A model generated the notes under the pieces. That model was not told the DNA's origin, made no database searches, and worked only from the letters and a program-made list of their open reading frames with translations. This document shows positions 48,097 through 59,599 of a stretch of 64,000 nt of DNA, one piece after another. Within the stretch, counting starts at the first letter, position 1; each line of letters starts with the position of its first letter. A program made the position numbers and the translations under genes. The stretch covers positions 128,913-192,912 of the forward strand of contig SJOL01006480.1 of the NCBI GenBank assembly GCA_004794785.1, in the 5' to 3' direction. The stretch comes from Opisthorchis felineus. Taxonomy: Eukaryota; Platyhelminthes; Trematoda; Opisthorchiida; Opisthorchiidae.

Positions 48097-50805
48097 ATCC
48101 CCCGAAATTCATCTAAAACAATTCGATGACATTAAACACGATTAAACTGGCTGCGCTCATGCGGTTAAGCAGTGAAGTGATTTTTTCTATTATTTCCCTT
48201 CATTTGTAACTTACGGCTGCTCTTTTACAGAGAATCTCAGAAGAGTGTTCAGTTGAGGTGTGGAATGAACAGATGCGAATACTTGTGATCCTCAGATGAA
48301 CCAGAGGAATCAGGTTAGAATGTAGTCATGAGGTTAAAAAAAATCCCGCTCGAAACCACGGTTCATCTCAATCCGAAAATCAATCCTGTGCAGCTTACTT
48401 CCATGTGAGTGATTACGAATGTTCGAACACTCGTTAAATCAAAACAGTTGATACGTCTGATGACGTGCGCACCAGGAACTGTGGTTCCCTTGGCTATGTT
48501 CCTCCTTCGGTAGTTTCTAGTCCTCCTGGAATAATGTAATGTATTTTTCTATTAGGCGGTTCTTCCAAAAATCTGTTGTGTAGCTCAGCTTTCGTTCTCC
48601 CACTCGCCAAGGAGATAATTTTCACCATTCATGTTGCTTACTTGTGAGTAGCATGCACCATCAACCGACACTAGTTCATCGGGTGACCACTCCACAGCCT
48701 TAGTTATTTCTAATCTAAGCCCTGCTCCGAAGAATCCAGTAATCAAGATGTGAGCTCACATACCATTTTCAAAGCATCACCGACTGAAAGCGGTAGAGAA
48801 CAGGTACATCCACAGTCGTAAAGAGCGGTCCCTTTTGAGCCTATTGATTGGGTCGAAATGAACGGTTGGCAGCCTGGTGGTTGCAACGTGAGAACCACTT
48901 CACTGGGGAAGGTACCGCATAGTCATCCGAAATCCTGCCATGCCAGGTGAATCCAATTGCTTGCCGGCGTGTTCTGCACCACCCCGATTTGGGTCGGAAG
49001 TGAAATTCTCAAATCCAGCTCCATCATGGTGAAATATTGATACCTGCCACTTTCCCTCCATTAAACACTAATCGCTGATAGCTTACTTATCATATTCGTC
49101 TATTCGTCAGTTTGATTTCATATTGAACGGAAGGATCTCAATCGCTGTTTTGGTCTAGCCAAGATAGTTCGTACTACACTGATCAGTGGGACCAAAGACG
49201 AATTTGTTCTCAATGACGCTGTTCGAATAATTGAATGCCCACTATTGAAAATCTCGATTGTTCTTCTTGGCAGGAGCTGGCATTCATCTTATCGAGTGCT
49301 TTTGTATTATGTTCACTCAATTCTTGATTGCTATCGACTTACTCAAAACACATCTAATTATCTTATATGATTCTTCCCCTTCAAGGTCAGGTGTATTTTT
49401 TATCGGAATTTTCAGCAACGTCACTTCTTGTGAACGTTGATTTTGTGTGGATGGGTGGACATGGCAACAACAATATTGTAGTCACTGCTATTTTTCTGAC
49501 AATGCCCCAAAAGTCGGAACGTGGGGGCGTATGTCGACTCTTACCTCTCAGGGTTGCCTCACCTGATAGATGAATACCTCGAAACAAGCGTTTTTCTGGA
49601 TTTGTTTTTTCTACTGATACCCATGGCGATTCTTCACGGATTGTTCCATGAACCTTGGTAACTCAAACCCCGCTCCATGTATCTCCTCCAAAGAATTCGC
49701 ACCCGTGTGAGGAAACAGTTTTTTATTTTCAATTTTCTATTTTTTTCCATTTTGTTCGCCCAAAGGAGGTGGATGATTATTTACTTGTATGAGCGATTCA
49801 GTCCCTGTCAATAAACGAAATAGTCGTAAATGTTTAAACCTATGGTGCGTTGATGGGAAAGTGTCCTACATGTCTCATATATCCGAAAGATACCTATCTT
49901 TTATCCGCAAATATATCCTATGTATCATTCCAGTCGTCTAGAAATCAGTGGTTAATTCAACTCTGAGAGAAGGTCACTCTCAGAGACGGGCATTTTCTTA
50001 AATATTTGAATAGGCTTCCCTACGATGCGGCGTGAGAATCTATGTAAAGACCGTGATAGGTTTCACAACACACTTCCCCTATTTTCGAAGCTTCCTTTGC
50101 TCCGAGTTTCATACACAAGTTTGTCAGTCTAACGATCGGCTACTGTCCGATAAACCAAGTAGTTTGAATGGCTGATTCGGCTCCTTGCCGACTGGATACT
50201 GTGACTTAGTTGTGACTGATAGTCGAATTTTTGAACAGCCGAAAGCAACTGCTTTAGACAACTAAAACGTTTTCCTTCAAAGGATCAATGCTTATTTTCC
50301 CTTCACTACCGGATTGAAATACTCAGTCCCAAGATCCACGAACCATTCAGAGAATCGCGCGGAAATGTCAAGGGATCTAACCGTTATTGTGCAGTCGTCG
50401 GCTGAAGCATTCACTAACTTTAGGTGGAACAGTGAATGGAAATTATCGCAAGCGGGTTTATCTCGAGGGCTGACTGCATACATCAATGTTCAAAACAGCA
50501 AATTCCCTTAAATTCAAATAACGATTTCATCTATAGACCTTAATTTGAAGTTCGACCAGGATTACGATATCTTCAAGCACTGCATCACAATTAAGAAAAA
50601 TATCTTTTGAAGAAAAACCCTGACAGTTTTGTGTCAGTCATGTAAGACAGAGTCATTTTCGGGCCAATTGTGCTGATTCACAGAAGACAAATTTGTAAAA
50701 GTTAATGGAAATACGGCATTGATAATTTAAAACATTCCAATGTATAAAATTGAAATATTAGAATAACAGCCTAAAAACCAAAGGCTAAAGCTGCTGGCAA
50801 CGAAG

Positions 50806-51070
50806 TATGAAAACACTAACTAGTAAACTTAGTCTGGTCGACAGCTGCCGCCTCCCCGAATGGGGAGCTCGGGACTCAACTCACCAATGGCTAATGACAC
50901 CGACAGAAATGGCCCAATCGAGCAGTCAGTGGCGCTCGTGCATCAAAACTGTCGCTAGCTACCCAATTTCCAAGCAAACTGAACACGTCATCACTTCCAA
51001 GGCTTGGCTGTATGCCCCAAACTCCCGTTTTCCGGTGATCGAAACTGTAGCAGCTGGAACCAATGTGCTT
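50806..51070 (+). pseudogene. non-LTR retrotransposon 3'-end fragment (copy 1)
   Basis: Reads MKTLTSKLSLVDSCRLPEWG, ARDSTHQWLMTPTEMA and QWRSCIK, parallel to the fragment at 8297-8590 (VKDFTTQLGRVGKCCLPSWG...). Followed by GTAGCAGCTGGAAC, which is also found downstream of the 8.3-kb copy, so the homology extends into the element's 3' UTR. The ATG is not a true start. Confidence 0.6.
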
Positions 51071-51269
51071 ATGGAACATGGTTTATAGCTGATAAACTGA
51101 TCGATTGAACACTGTTTGTTGACGAAGTTAACCTGTTGGAGCAAGGTTACCTTGGTGTGTAAACGAGGAAACAGGGATTATGGGCTATGTAGTTGAAAGG
51201 GGAATCGTGTGTACAATTTCGTTTACAACTCCACGTCCGCTCACAGAAACAGTAATCCATGCTTAGACC

Positions 51270-51418
51270 ACCACTCATAAGGCTTCTGAAAACCCTTCGA
51301 CAGCCCACGACCGGTTTCGCCCTTCTTGGGGCGCATCAGGTAGGCGCAGTCCCCGAGTTGCCGTCAACCGTATGTTCTACTTGAACCTAAATTGTACGAA
51401 ATTAGTGAACTACACTCA
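51270..51418 (+). repeat. MITE-like palindromic repeat, cut at the assembly junction
   Basis: ACTCATAAGGCTTCTGAAAA, CCACGACCGGTTTCGCCCTT and GTGAACTACACTCA are present, then the sequence stops at the N. In copy 2 the same element continues into its hairpin part (55318-55473). Confidence 0.75.
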
Positions 51419-51419
51419 N
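51419..51419. other. assembly ambiguity (single N) at the duplication junction
   Basis: The only N noticed in the window. To its left is the end of copy 1; to its right is the interior of a gag frame, unrelated to what follows the same point in copy 2 (55321 onward). Confidence 0.95.
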
Positions 51420-51802
51420 TCGTTTGTATGCTCCACAGCAGATACTGCTTTAACTTCACAGCCTTTAGCAAGTGACTTCAGTTTTTGAACGAACTGGTCG
51501 ACATTTTGACCAGGTTCTTGTTTGTATGTAGCTAAAAGGTGGCGTGCATACACGATATTTTTCGGACGAATATAAAGTTTTTCCGGCAGAGTTATTACAG
51601 AATTGTAGTCGCTGCATTCTGCAATGAAGTCATACACTGTATGGTCAATGTGACGTATGAGATTTTCTAATTTATTTAAATCTTCAGGTTTGATTGAGTT
51701 AACGTAAGCTTTTAAGGTACGGAACCAATGAGTCCATCGTTTCATGGCATCTGATGAGTGAGGATCAGCATCAAAAACCGTGGATCGGAGAATATGATCC
51801 AT
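51420..51802 (-). CDS. LTR-retrotransposon Gag, N-terminal part, truncated at the N
   Basis: ATG at 51802-51800 on the - strand, 21 nt after the LTR edge; open to 51420 (about 127 codons) with no stop. Contains KRWTHWFRTLKAYV, HIDHTVYDFIAECSDY and ARHLLATYKQEPGQNVDQF, the W..W...(F/Y).....E.......P.N...ARH.L....Q..GE.(L/V)D.(F/Y)...L..L pattern of Gag proteins of animal Ty3/Gypsy-like elements; the class is from memory and tentative. Gag forms the particle shell in which reverse transcription takes place. The rest of the element (nucleocapsid, protease, RT, integrase, other LTR) is missing from the assembly, not necessarily from the genome. Intact frame suggests a recent insertion. Confidence 0.7.
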
Positions 51803-51823
51803 TTCTTTATTAGACGATTAAAT
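51803..51823 (-). promoter_or_regulatory. putative self-priming primer-binding site
   Basis: TTATTAGACGATTAAA (51807-51822, + strand) lies one base inside the LTR edge. It is the exact reverse complement of 47991-48006 within the LTR of copy 1 and differs by one base from the complement of 51893-51908 in copy 2. No tRNA-complementary TGG... site was seen at this position. Confidence 0.5.
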
Positions 51824-51998
51824 TGTTGCGTGAGTTGAGTAGTTCCAGGTTGAGATTGGAAGGAAGACAGAATAGAAGGGCGTAATGTACGCTTTGATCG
51901 TCTAATAACGATAGTACATGAGCCGAAAATATAGGGTGAGAATTATGAGTTATTGGTGCATGCAAAGGTATGGTTTATGTAGTAATGACTACACAACT
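51824..51998 (-). mobile_element. LTR adjoining gag (5' LTR of the element), with one target-site copy
   Basis: LTR at 51824-51993, same 170 bp as 47922-48091 with several substitutions, followed by CAACT (51994-51998). On the other side is the gag leader, not CAACT, so this is the 5' LTR of a longer element inserted at the same site as the solo LTR. Confidence 0.8.
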
Positions 51999-54707
51999 AT
52001 CCCCCGAAATTCATCTAAAACAATTCGATGGCATTAAACTCGATTAAACTGGCTGAGCTCATGCAGTTAAGCAGTGAAGTGATTTTTTCTATTATTTCCC
52101 TTCATTTGTAACTTACGGCTGCTCTTTTACAGAGAATCTCAGAAGAGTGTTCAGTTGAGGTATGGAATGAACAGATGCGAATACTTGTGATCCTCAGATG
52201 GACCAGAGGAATCAGGTTAGAATGTAGTCATGAGGTTAAAAAAAATCCCGCTCGAAACCACGGTTCATCTCAATCCGAAAATCAATCCTGTGCAGCTTAC
52301 TTCCATGTGAGTGATTACGAATGTTCGAACACTCGTTAAATCAAAACAGTTGATACGTCTGATGACGTGCGCACCAGGAACTGTGGTTCCCTTGGCTATG
52401 TTCCTCCTTCGGTAGTTTCTAGTCCTCCTGGAATAATGTAATGTATTTTTCTATTAGGCGGTTCTTCCAAAAATCTGTTGTGTAGCTCAGCTTTCGTTCT
52501 CCCACTCGCCAAGGAGATAATTTTCACCATTCATGTTGCTTACTTGTGAGTAGCATGCACCATCAACCGACACTAGTTCATCGGGTGACCACTCCACAGC
52601 CTTAGTTATTTCTAATCTAAGCCCTGCTCCGAAGAATCCAGTAATCAAGATGTGAGCTCACATACCATTTTCAAAGCATCACCGACTGAAAGCGGTAGAG
52701 AACAGGTACATCCACAGTCGTAAAGAGCGGTCCCTTTTGAGCCTATTGATTGGGTCGAAATGAACGGTTGGCAGCCTGGTGGTTGCAACGTGAGAACCAC
52801 TTCACTGGGGAAGGTACCGCATAGTCATCCGAAATCCTGCCATGCCAGGTGAATCCAATTGCTTGCCGGCGTGTTCTGCACCACCCCGATTTGGGTCGGA
52901 AGTGAAATTCTCAAATCCAGCTCCATCATGGTGAAATATTGATACCTGCCACTTTCCCTCCATTAAACACTAATCGCTGATAGCTTACTTATCATATTCG
53001 TCTATTCGTCAGTTTGATTTCATATTGAACGGAAGGATCTCAATCGCTGTTTTGGTCTAGCCAAGATAGTTCGTACTACACTGATCAGTGGGACCAAAGA
53101 CGAATTTGTTCTCAATGACGCTGTTCGAATAATTGAATGCCCACTATTGAAAATCTCGATTGTTCTTCTTGGCAGGAGCTGGCATTCATCTTATCGAGTG
53201 CTTTTGTATTATGTTCACTCAATTCTTGATTGCTATCGACTTACTCAAAACACATCTAATTATCTTATATGATTCTTCCCCTTCAAGGTCAGGTGTATTT
53301 TTTATCGGAATTTTCAGCAACGTCACTTCTTGTGAACGTTGATTTTGTGTGGATGGGTGGACATGGCAACAACAATATTGTAGTCACTGCTATTTTTCTG
53401 ACAATGCCCCAAAAGTCGGAACGTGGGGGCGTATGTCGACTCTTACCTCTCAGGGTTGCCTCACCTGATAGATGAATACCTCGAAACAAGCGTTTTTCTG
53501 GATTTGTTTTTTCTACTGATACCCATGGCGATTCTTCACGGATTGTTCCATGAACCTTGGTAACTCAAACCCCGCTCCATGTATCTCCTCCAAAGAATTC
53601 GCACCCGTGTGAGGAAACAGTTTTTTATTTTCAATTTTCTATTTTTTTCCATTTTGTTCGCCCAAAGGAGGTGGATGATTATTTACTTGTATGAGCGATT
53701 CAGTCCCTGTCAATAAACGAAATAGTCGTAAATGTTTAAACCTATGGTGCGTTGATGGGAAAGTGTCCTACATGTCTCATATATCCGAAAGATACCTATC
53801 TTTTATCCGCAAATATATCCTATGTATCATTCCAGTCGTCTAGAAATCAGTGGTTAATTCAACTCTGAGAGAAGGTCACTCTCAGAGACGGGCATTTTCT
53901 TAAATATTTGAATAGGCTTCCCTACGATGCGGCGTGAGAATCTATGTAAAGACCGTGATAGGTTTCACAACACACTTCCCCTATTTTCGAAGCTTCCTTT
54001 GCTCCGAGTTTCATACACAAGTTTGTCAGTCTAACGATCGGCTACTGTCCGATAAACCAAGTAGTTTGAATGGCTGATTCGGCTCCTTGCCGACTGGATA
54101 CTGTGACTTAGTTGTGACTGATAGTCGAATTTTTGAACAGCCGAAAGCAACTGCTTTAGACAACTAAAACGTTTTCCTTCAAAGGATCAATGCTTATTTT
54201 CCCTTCACTACCGGATTGAAATACTCAGTCCCAAGATCCACGAACCATTCAGAGAATCGCGCGGAAATGTCAAGGGATCTAACCGTTATTGTGCAGTCGT
54301 CGGCTGAAGCATTCACTAACTTTAGGTGGAACAGTGAATGGAAATTATCGCAAGCGGGTTTATCTCGAGGGCTGACTGCATACATCAATGTTCAAAACAG
54401 CAAATTCCCTTAAATTCAAATAACGATTTCATCTATAGACCTTAATTTGAAGTTCGACCAGGATTACGATATCTTCAAGCACTGCATCACAATTAAGAAA
54501 AATATCTTTTGAAGAAAAACCCTGACAGTTTTGTGTCAGTCATGTAAGACAGAGTCATTTTCGGGCCAGTTGTGCTGATTCACAGAAGACAAATTTGTAA
54601 AAGTTAATGGAAATACGGCATTGATAATTTAAAACATTCCAATGTATAAAATTGAAATATTAGAATAACAGCCTAAAAACCAAAGGCTAAAGCTGCTGGC
54701 AACGAAG

Positions 54708-54972
54708 TATGAAAACACTAACTAGTAAACTTAGTCTGGTCGACAGCTGCCGCCTCCCCGAATGGGGAGCCCGGGACTCAACTCACCAATGGCTAATGAC
54801 ACCGACAGAAATGGCCCAATCGCGCAGTCAGTGGCGCTCGTGCATCAAAACTATCGCTAGCTACCCAATTTCCGAGCAAACTGAACACGTCATCACTTCC
54901 AAAGCTTGGCTGTATGCCCCAAACTCCCGTTTTCCGGTGATCGAAACTGTAGCAGCTGGAACCAATGTGCTC
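54708..54972 (+). pseudogene. non-LTR retrotransposon 3'-end fragment (copy 2)
   Basis: Second copy of 50806-51070. It differs by several point changes (for example GAGCAGTC to GCGCAGTC and a Lys to Glu change in PISEQTEHV). Confidence 0.6.
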
Positions 54973-55169
54973 ATGGAACATGGTTTATAGCTGACAAATT
55001 GATCGATTGAACGCTGTTTGTTAACGAAGTTAACCTGTTGGAGCAAGGTTACCTTGGTGTGTAAACGAGGAAACAGGGATTATGGGGTATGTAGTTGAAA
55101 GGGGAATCGTGTGTACAATTTCGTTTACAACTCCACGTCCGCTCACAGAAACAGTAATCCATGCTTAGA

Positions 55170-55490
55170 CCACCACTCATAAGGCTTCTGAAAACCCTTC
55201 GACAGCCCACGACCGGTTTCGCCCTTGTTCGGGCTCATCAGGTAGGCGCAGTCCCCGAGTTGCCGTCAACCTTATGTTCTACTTGAACCTAAATTGTACG
55301 AAATTAGTGAACTACACTCATTTGCAAATCAATTTGGTATTGCGAGAGACTCACCTGGAAACCAGCTGAATCTCTCGTTTATGATGTTTTCAAGCAACTG
55401 AAACCTCGTAAACGAGAGATTCAGCTGGGTTCTAGGTGAGCCTCCCGCAAAACCAAATTGGTTTGCAAATGAGTATATTTCGTTAATCCA
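55170..55490. repeat. MITE-like palindromic repeat, complete composite copy
   Basis: First module ACTCATAAGGCTTCTGAAAA ... CCCACGACCGGTTTCGCCCT ... GTCAAC, then a hairpin module: left arm 55318-55381 and right arm 55409-55473 are near-perfect reverse complements (TCATTTGCAAATCAATTTGG against CCAAATTGGTTTGCAAATGA) with a loop of about 27 nt. No coding capacity. Non-autonomous DNA-transposon (foldback/MITE) character is inferred from the shape and dispersal. Confidence 0.75.
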
Positions 55491-56349
55491 TGCTCTTTCG
55501 TTCACACCCCGAGGTCATCCGTGCGCCAGCTGTTTAACTTTGTCAGCCAATGGCATTGGCTACTCTGTTACTCCATTACGATATACATATATATGAAGGC
55601 TTAAAACTTTACAACCGTACGATCTGAATCATTGCTCGTTTCACACTCTCCATTTAGCTGCAGTTTTCAGTGCACCGTTAAACCGTGGGCATGAATCTTG
55701 TCTATCTTCCGGGTAAAATAAACTTTGGATTTCCTGCACTCAGCTTTGGCAACATTTGCCATACAACTCCCAAATTTGATTATTTCCGCACTAAACGAAT
55801 GTGGCCTCTCCTCACAAACGACCGACCTGTGCTCGCCGGTGACTGAGTACATTAATACTCCAGATGGTATGGTTGAATCGACAATAATGTACTTGCCACA
55901 CTGTCACTGTCACGGTGTTACAATTGAGTAAAAGCATCCAAGTACAGGAGAAAAGTATCCTGAAAAAGTGCAAATTATCCTGAATTACAGAGCTCTCTGA
56001 ACAACAGAGGAAGCACTTCTTTGACTATCAGTGTACGATTCCGTGATTTCTTTAGGCTAGCCCATTTCCGTGATCTTCTGTATAATTCACCTTAACTGTT
56101 TAAAACGAGTCAGAACGTCTAAGGGAGTAAGCCCAGTAACATTTGCGGTCCAAAATGTGTTGTAAAGCAATGGGTATAACACATTTTGACAAACGTCCTG
56201 GTTGAATAAACGAGTTTTGGTTCGTTAACATCATTGCGAGTACTTTACGGCAGCGCTTTCGTTTTTGGTCAGCATTCGCGTTCGCGCTGCATCACTGTAT
56301 TTGAAAACGATTTAGTGAGTTTCCCTAATCCAGTACCCAACACCACTTG

Positions 56350-56440
56350 CAGGGTTACTGAAAGCTTGTGGACGTCCCACCACCGGTTCTCCCCTCTTCG
56401 AGGCTCATCGCGTAGGTGTAGTCCCCGAGGTTCTATAAGT
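56350..56440 (+). repeat. MITE-like repeat, fragment
   Basis: GCAGGGTTACTGAAAGC, CCCACCACCGGTTCTCCCC and GGCTCATCGCGTAGGTGTAG match the non-hairpin module of the family. Confidence 0.55.
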
Positions 56441-57646
56441 TTTATCTCCCAAGTGAAAACCATGTATGTTGGTAAACATTCACTTGTAACATAGCCCGGG
56501 GGCTCTCTTCTTACGTCTTACTGTAGCTTGCTTCGGAATAGTGTTTACTTGTGGGATAGGCTTGTGACGATATGTAGACAAGACGAAGCCATGAAAACTT
56601 TACTTCCCAGCCGTAAAGGCTGAGTCACCAAGTTTAGATACGAATGTGACCAATAATTCAGTGTTTCTCTAATATTCTGAGAAAAATATACTGTGATGCA
56701 AGACTGCTAACATTTTCCTTTTAACTGATCTACTGTGGTTTTGGGGATAAGCATCACCTAGTGTCGACCATTTTGCTTTTCTCGATCGTTCTTTTATTAC
56801 AGCGTTTCTTAAAATAAGCTTCATAGCCGGAAATGGCTTACAACGTGCGAGTGCACGCAGTTGAACAATCTTCCCGTCTTGTCTGTTGAGGCACACAAAC
56901 TCGAGGCTCCGGGAACAAACGAATGTTATGTCGAAGGCCGTTCGGTTCACGTGACCGAGCGTAAAAGCTCAAGGACTATCATGTATACAATTCATTTTCC
57001 ATCTCCACAAGTAGTGTTTCCAAATTCCCTATTAGCCCCGTTCCTCAAAATCGGCACGCACGTTGTTTTAGACGTAGAATGGGACCTTTTTAAAGCCCAA
57101 TTCAATAAGGAAGGTGAAATTTTTCCTGACGGACGTTTATCGTGCCTTAGTCGGCTTTGGACGAATAGAATGCATTCATTTTCGTTTCATCTTACAAGCG
57201 AAAAAAAAGTTAACATGACGGAAAAGACGCCTAAACACTCCTAACTTGGTTGTTTTGTTCCAACCCGAGTTTCAGGGTAAAATGTTTCCTCCTCAAACAG
57301 CGAAGAATTTGAGCAGCACGAAAACTTTCTATTACGAAAACCTGACTCGCAAAATTTGCCACCTCTAAAGTAATCCTTCGTGGAAGCCATCTAGTAAGGA
57401 GAGAGCGCTTTATTTACAATGGGGATAATTTTGGAATAGGCCTAATCGTTTCTTTCTTTGTAAGGATTCTTAGATGAATACTTTCTATAAGGATGGGGTA
57501 CTGTTGCTGCCTACTGAGCTACTGAATCGCAACTGATGGGTTGCCTTCTGACTGTTTATCTTCAATAGAATTTCCATGAGAACCTGCTACCTAACAGTTT
57601 GCATTGATTTACTGTCAGTTCACAATTTTTATTGTTGTTGTTTTCT

Positions 57647-57665
57647 TTTTTTTTGGGGGGGGGGG
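57647..57665 (+). repeat. adjacent T and G homopolymers
   Basis: A run of about eight T followed by about eleven G. Error-prone for sequencing, so local length is uncertain. Confidence 0.85.
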
Positions 57666-59315
57666 AACGTATGTCATGCTTGCACACACAGAGAGGAAGA
57701 ATTTGAGATAACTGAATGAATACTTTGACCGGAGTGGTCTCAGAACCAGTCTTGCGACCGAACACAGAAAATCATTAGCGGTACGTCCAAGCAAACAGAA
57801 ATGATAAGTGATAAGGCATTAGCGTGCGCTGACAGTAACACTGTTTACCTAGCCTTCTTTGCGAACGGGTTATCTTGATCCCGAAAGACAGAACTTGCTA
57901 TCTTAATGCACATGAAGCCAAGAATTTCCTCAGCATATCAATGGGACGGATGTGTTGCTCAGCTCACAACGAACGTTTGGAATGCGCTGTTGTTCACATT
58001 GTTCACATTTTGGGGTTGATTAAAACAGTGATGTGTTGTTTATCTGCTGTATTTGGCCAAATAATAAACTGGGACTAACTGACTGGTTCACTAGCACAAA
58101 ACCCATGTAATTCAGTACCATATTCATCATTCCTATTCCCATGGAGGTGTATCGCAGCCCTCAACGGGCAGGTGGCCTTTCAACCCAAGAGAACATTTGT
58201 AATTTTCCAGCTTGGTAAACAAAACAACGAAAATATATCTTAGTGTTTACTATGTTGAACCGCTTAACTTAAGGCCTTATGTGACTGGGCCACGTCAGAG
58301 TCTGTACATTTAAATAACGGATCCCGAAGCTTACAAATCGGCGCCCTCATTGGTCATGGTGAATCAGATTAATGTGCGGTTTTAGACCGTGCCGCCCAGC
58401 CTTACTTTTCAACTGGGGTCAAATCGTGTGGGACACCAAATCGATAAGATGTGCATTTCTGAACATGAACAACGCCATCGGCTCTCCCTATCGATCTAGC
58501 TCGATAAGCCTTATTAAATGTGTACAATTCCAGAGGTTGGCCTTTCAGTACCTTATGACTCCGTGCTGTCTTCCACAGAAAAATGTGTGACGATCAACTC
58601 ATCTTATATGATGTAAATAAAGCCAGAGTAATCAATGCCTACCAGCTTGTCTTGGTGGCAGTTCAAACATATGTACAGAGGATCGAGCAACAAAAGTCTC
58701 GTGATCCATATTGTTCTTCGCTGAGCCTAACCTCATCCGCCTAGGATCTAGCTGCAGAGTGATCCTAGCGGACAAACTGTAGTCCATCGACATAACAAGA
58801 CAGTGCCCTGGGTTGGAATGCTCGAGTGAAACATATGAACGGGCATGCCACAAAGCCTGGAACTTGAAAGTACTGACTGTCCTTGTGACTAGGTTGCAGG
58901 AGGCCCTCCTGGAAACCCTTGAGTGGAAAAACGACCGGATATGTGGCTAAATCCTGCAGCAAAGTGTAAGCACTTTTTTGGGAGTGACTGTGTTTCCCAA
59001 CTAATATTACTGTCACTTCTGGTAATGCACTAAAATATAGGAAGCCAGGAATTCAAAACCGAGGGTTGTTGTGGCCCGGAAAGTATCGTGAATACTGTAA
59101 ATGAAAGGAACAGCAGATTGTAGAGTGATGGCTACCACAGAGGAGGAACAGACAGATACCTTGAGAAAAGAAGCTCGTGTACAGGGTTGGAATATCTGTG
59201 TTTCGATCCAGAACTTAGTTACTTTTGGTCAAATGATGTTAGCCGCACTGGAGAAAAGTTACAACGCAAAAGACGGCACTACAAGAGAATTTTTCAATGA
59301 ACCTTTCGTCCCGTA

Positions 59316-59508
59316 AGTGAGTGTAATCTAAGCCGAAGAACAGTGTACAGCTTCTGTATATCTCTTTATGGAAATCATCAATACTGCGCGTCTCACGAAA
59401 CTGCAGGTTGATCCGAACCATCGACCTCCTGGCTAGTGATTGAAGACTAAAGCGTTTGGCCACAAGCTGCTGAGCGGCATTGTGATTTCTCACACGTAGA
59501 CAGGATAC
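59316..59508 (-). repeat. SINE family 2 with hammerhead-like remnant
   Basis: On the - strand: CCTGTCTACGTGTGAGAAAT leader, a degenerate tRNA-like head with GGTTCGGATCAACC at the B-box position, CAGTTTCGTGAGACGCGCAG, then TTGATGA in the ribozyme position and a decayed second half (59341-59389). Same layout as the pair at 42.6-43.1 kb. Confidence 0.65.
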
Positions 59509-59599
59509 AACACCACCGTAAGGGTATAATGCCGCAGAGGACATTTATCAAGAGCTTTAACAACCAAGCGACCGCACGCAAATGAAAAAACAGAACGAG

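Larger units (their letters stand above)
47922..51418 (+). repeat. direct duplication, copy 1 (3.5 kb)
   Basis: Aligns to 51824-55320 at a constant offset of 3902 without noticed indels. The two copies look identical from about 48300 to 50667, with scattered substitutions at both ends (LTR region and 50850-51400). Copy 1 ends exactly at the single N (51419). Open frames such as 49258-49440 occur in both copies only because the DNA is duplicated; none is recognised as a gene. Confidence 0.9.
51824..55320 (+). repeat. direct duplication, copy 2 (3.5 kb)
   Basis: Counterpart of 47922-51418. Unlike copy 1 it continues on the right into sequence that completes the MITE-like element. It holds the second copy of the non-LTR 3' fragment and of the unrecognised small ORFs. 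Confidence 0.9.
55500..59310. other. intergenic, mostly unrecognised
   Basis: Holds a partial MITE-like module at about 56350-56440 and a T/G homopolymer pair at about 57647-57665. The open frame at 56861-57244 (127 codons) and the frame at 58632-58853 (-) match no family that could be named. Confidence 0.4.

Noticed and set aside
49258..54413. Pairs of identical small ORFs (49258/53160, 49367/53269, 50292/54194, 50314/54216) as a gene family
   Set aside because: They are identical because the DNA itself is present twice at a 3902-bp offset; both strands are equally open and no domain is seen.
47922..55320. Two very long (3.5 kb) LTRs flanking a short gag-bearing core
   Set aside because: The TG...CA unit with CAACT duplications is only 170 bp. 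The remaining 3.3 kb is ordinary flanking DNA containing other repeats, so the long direct repeats are not LTRs.
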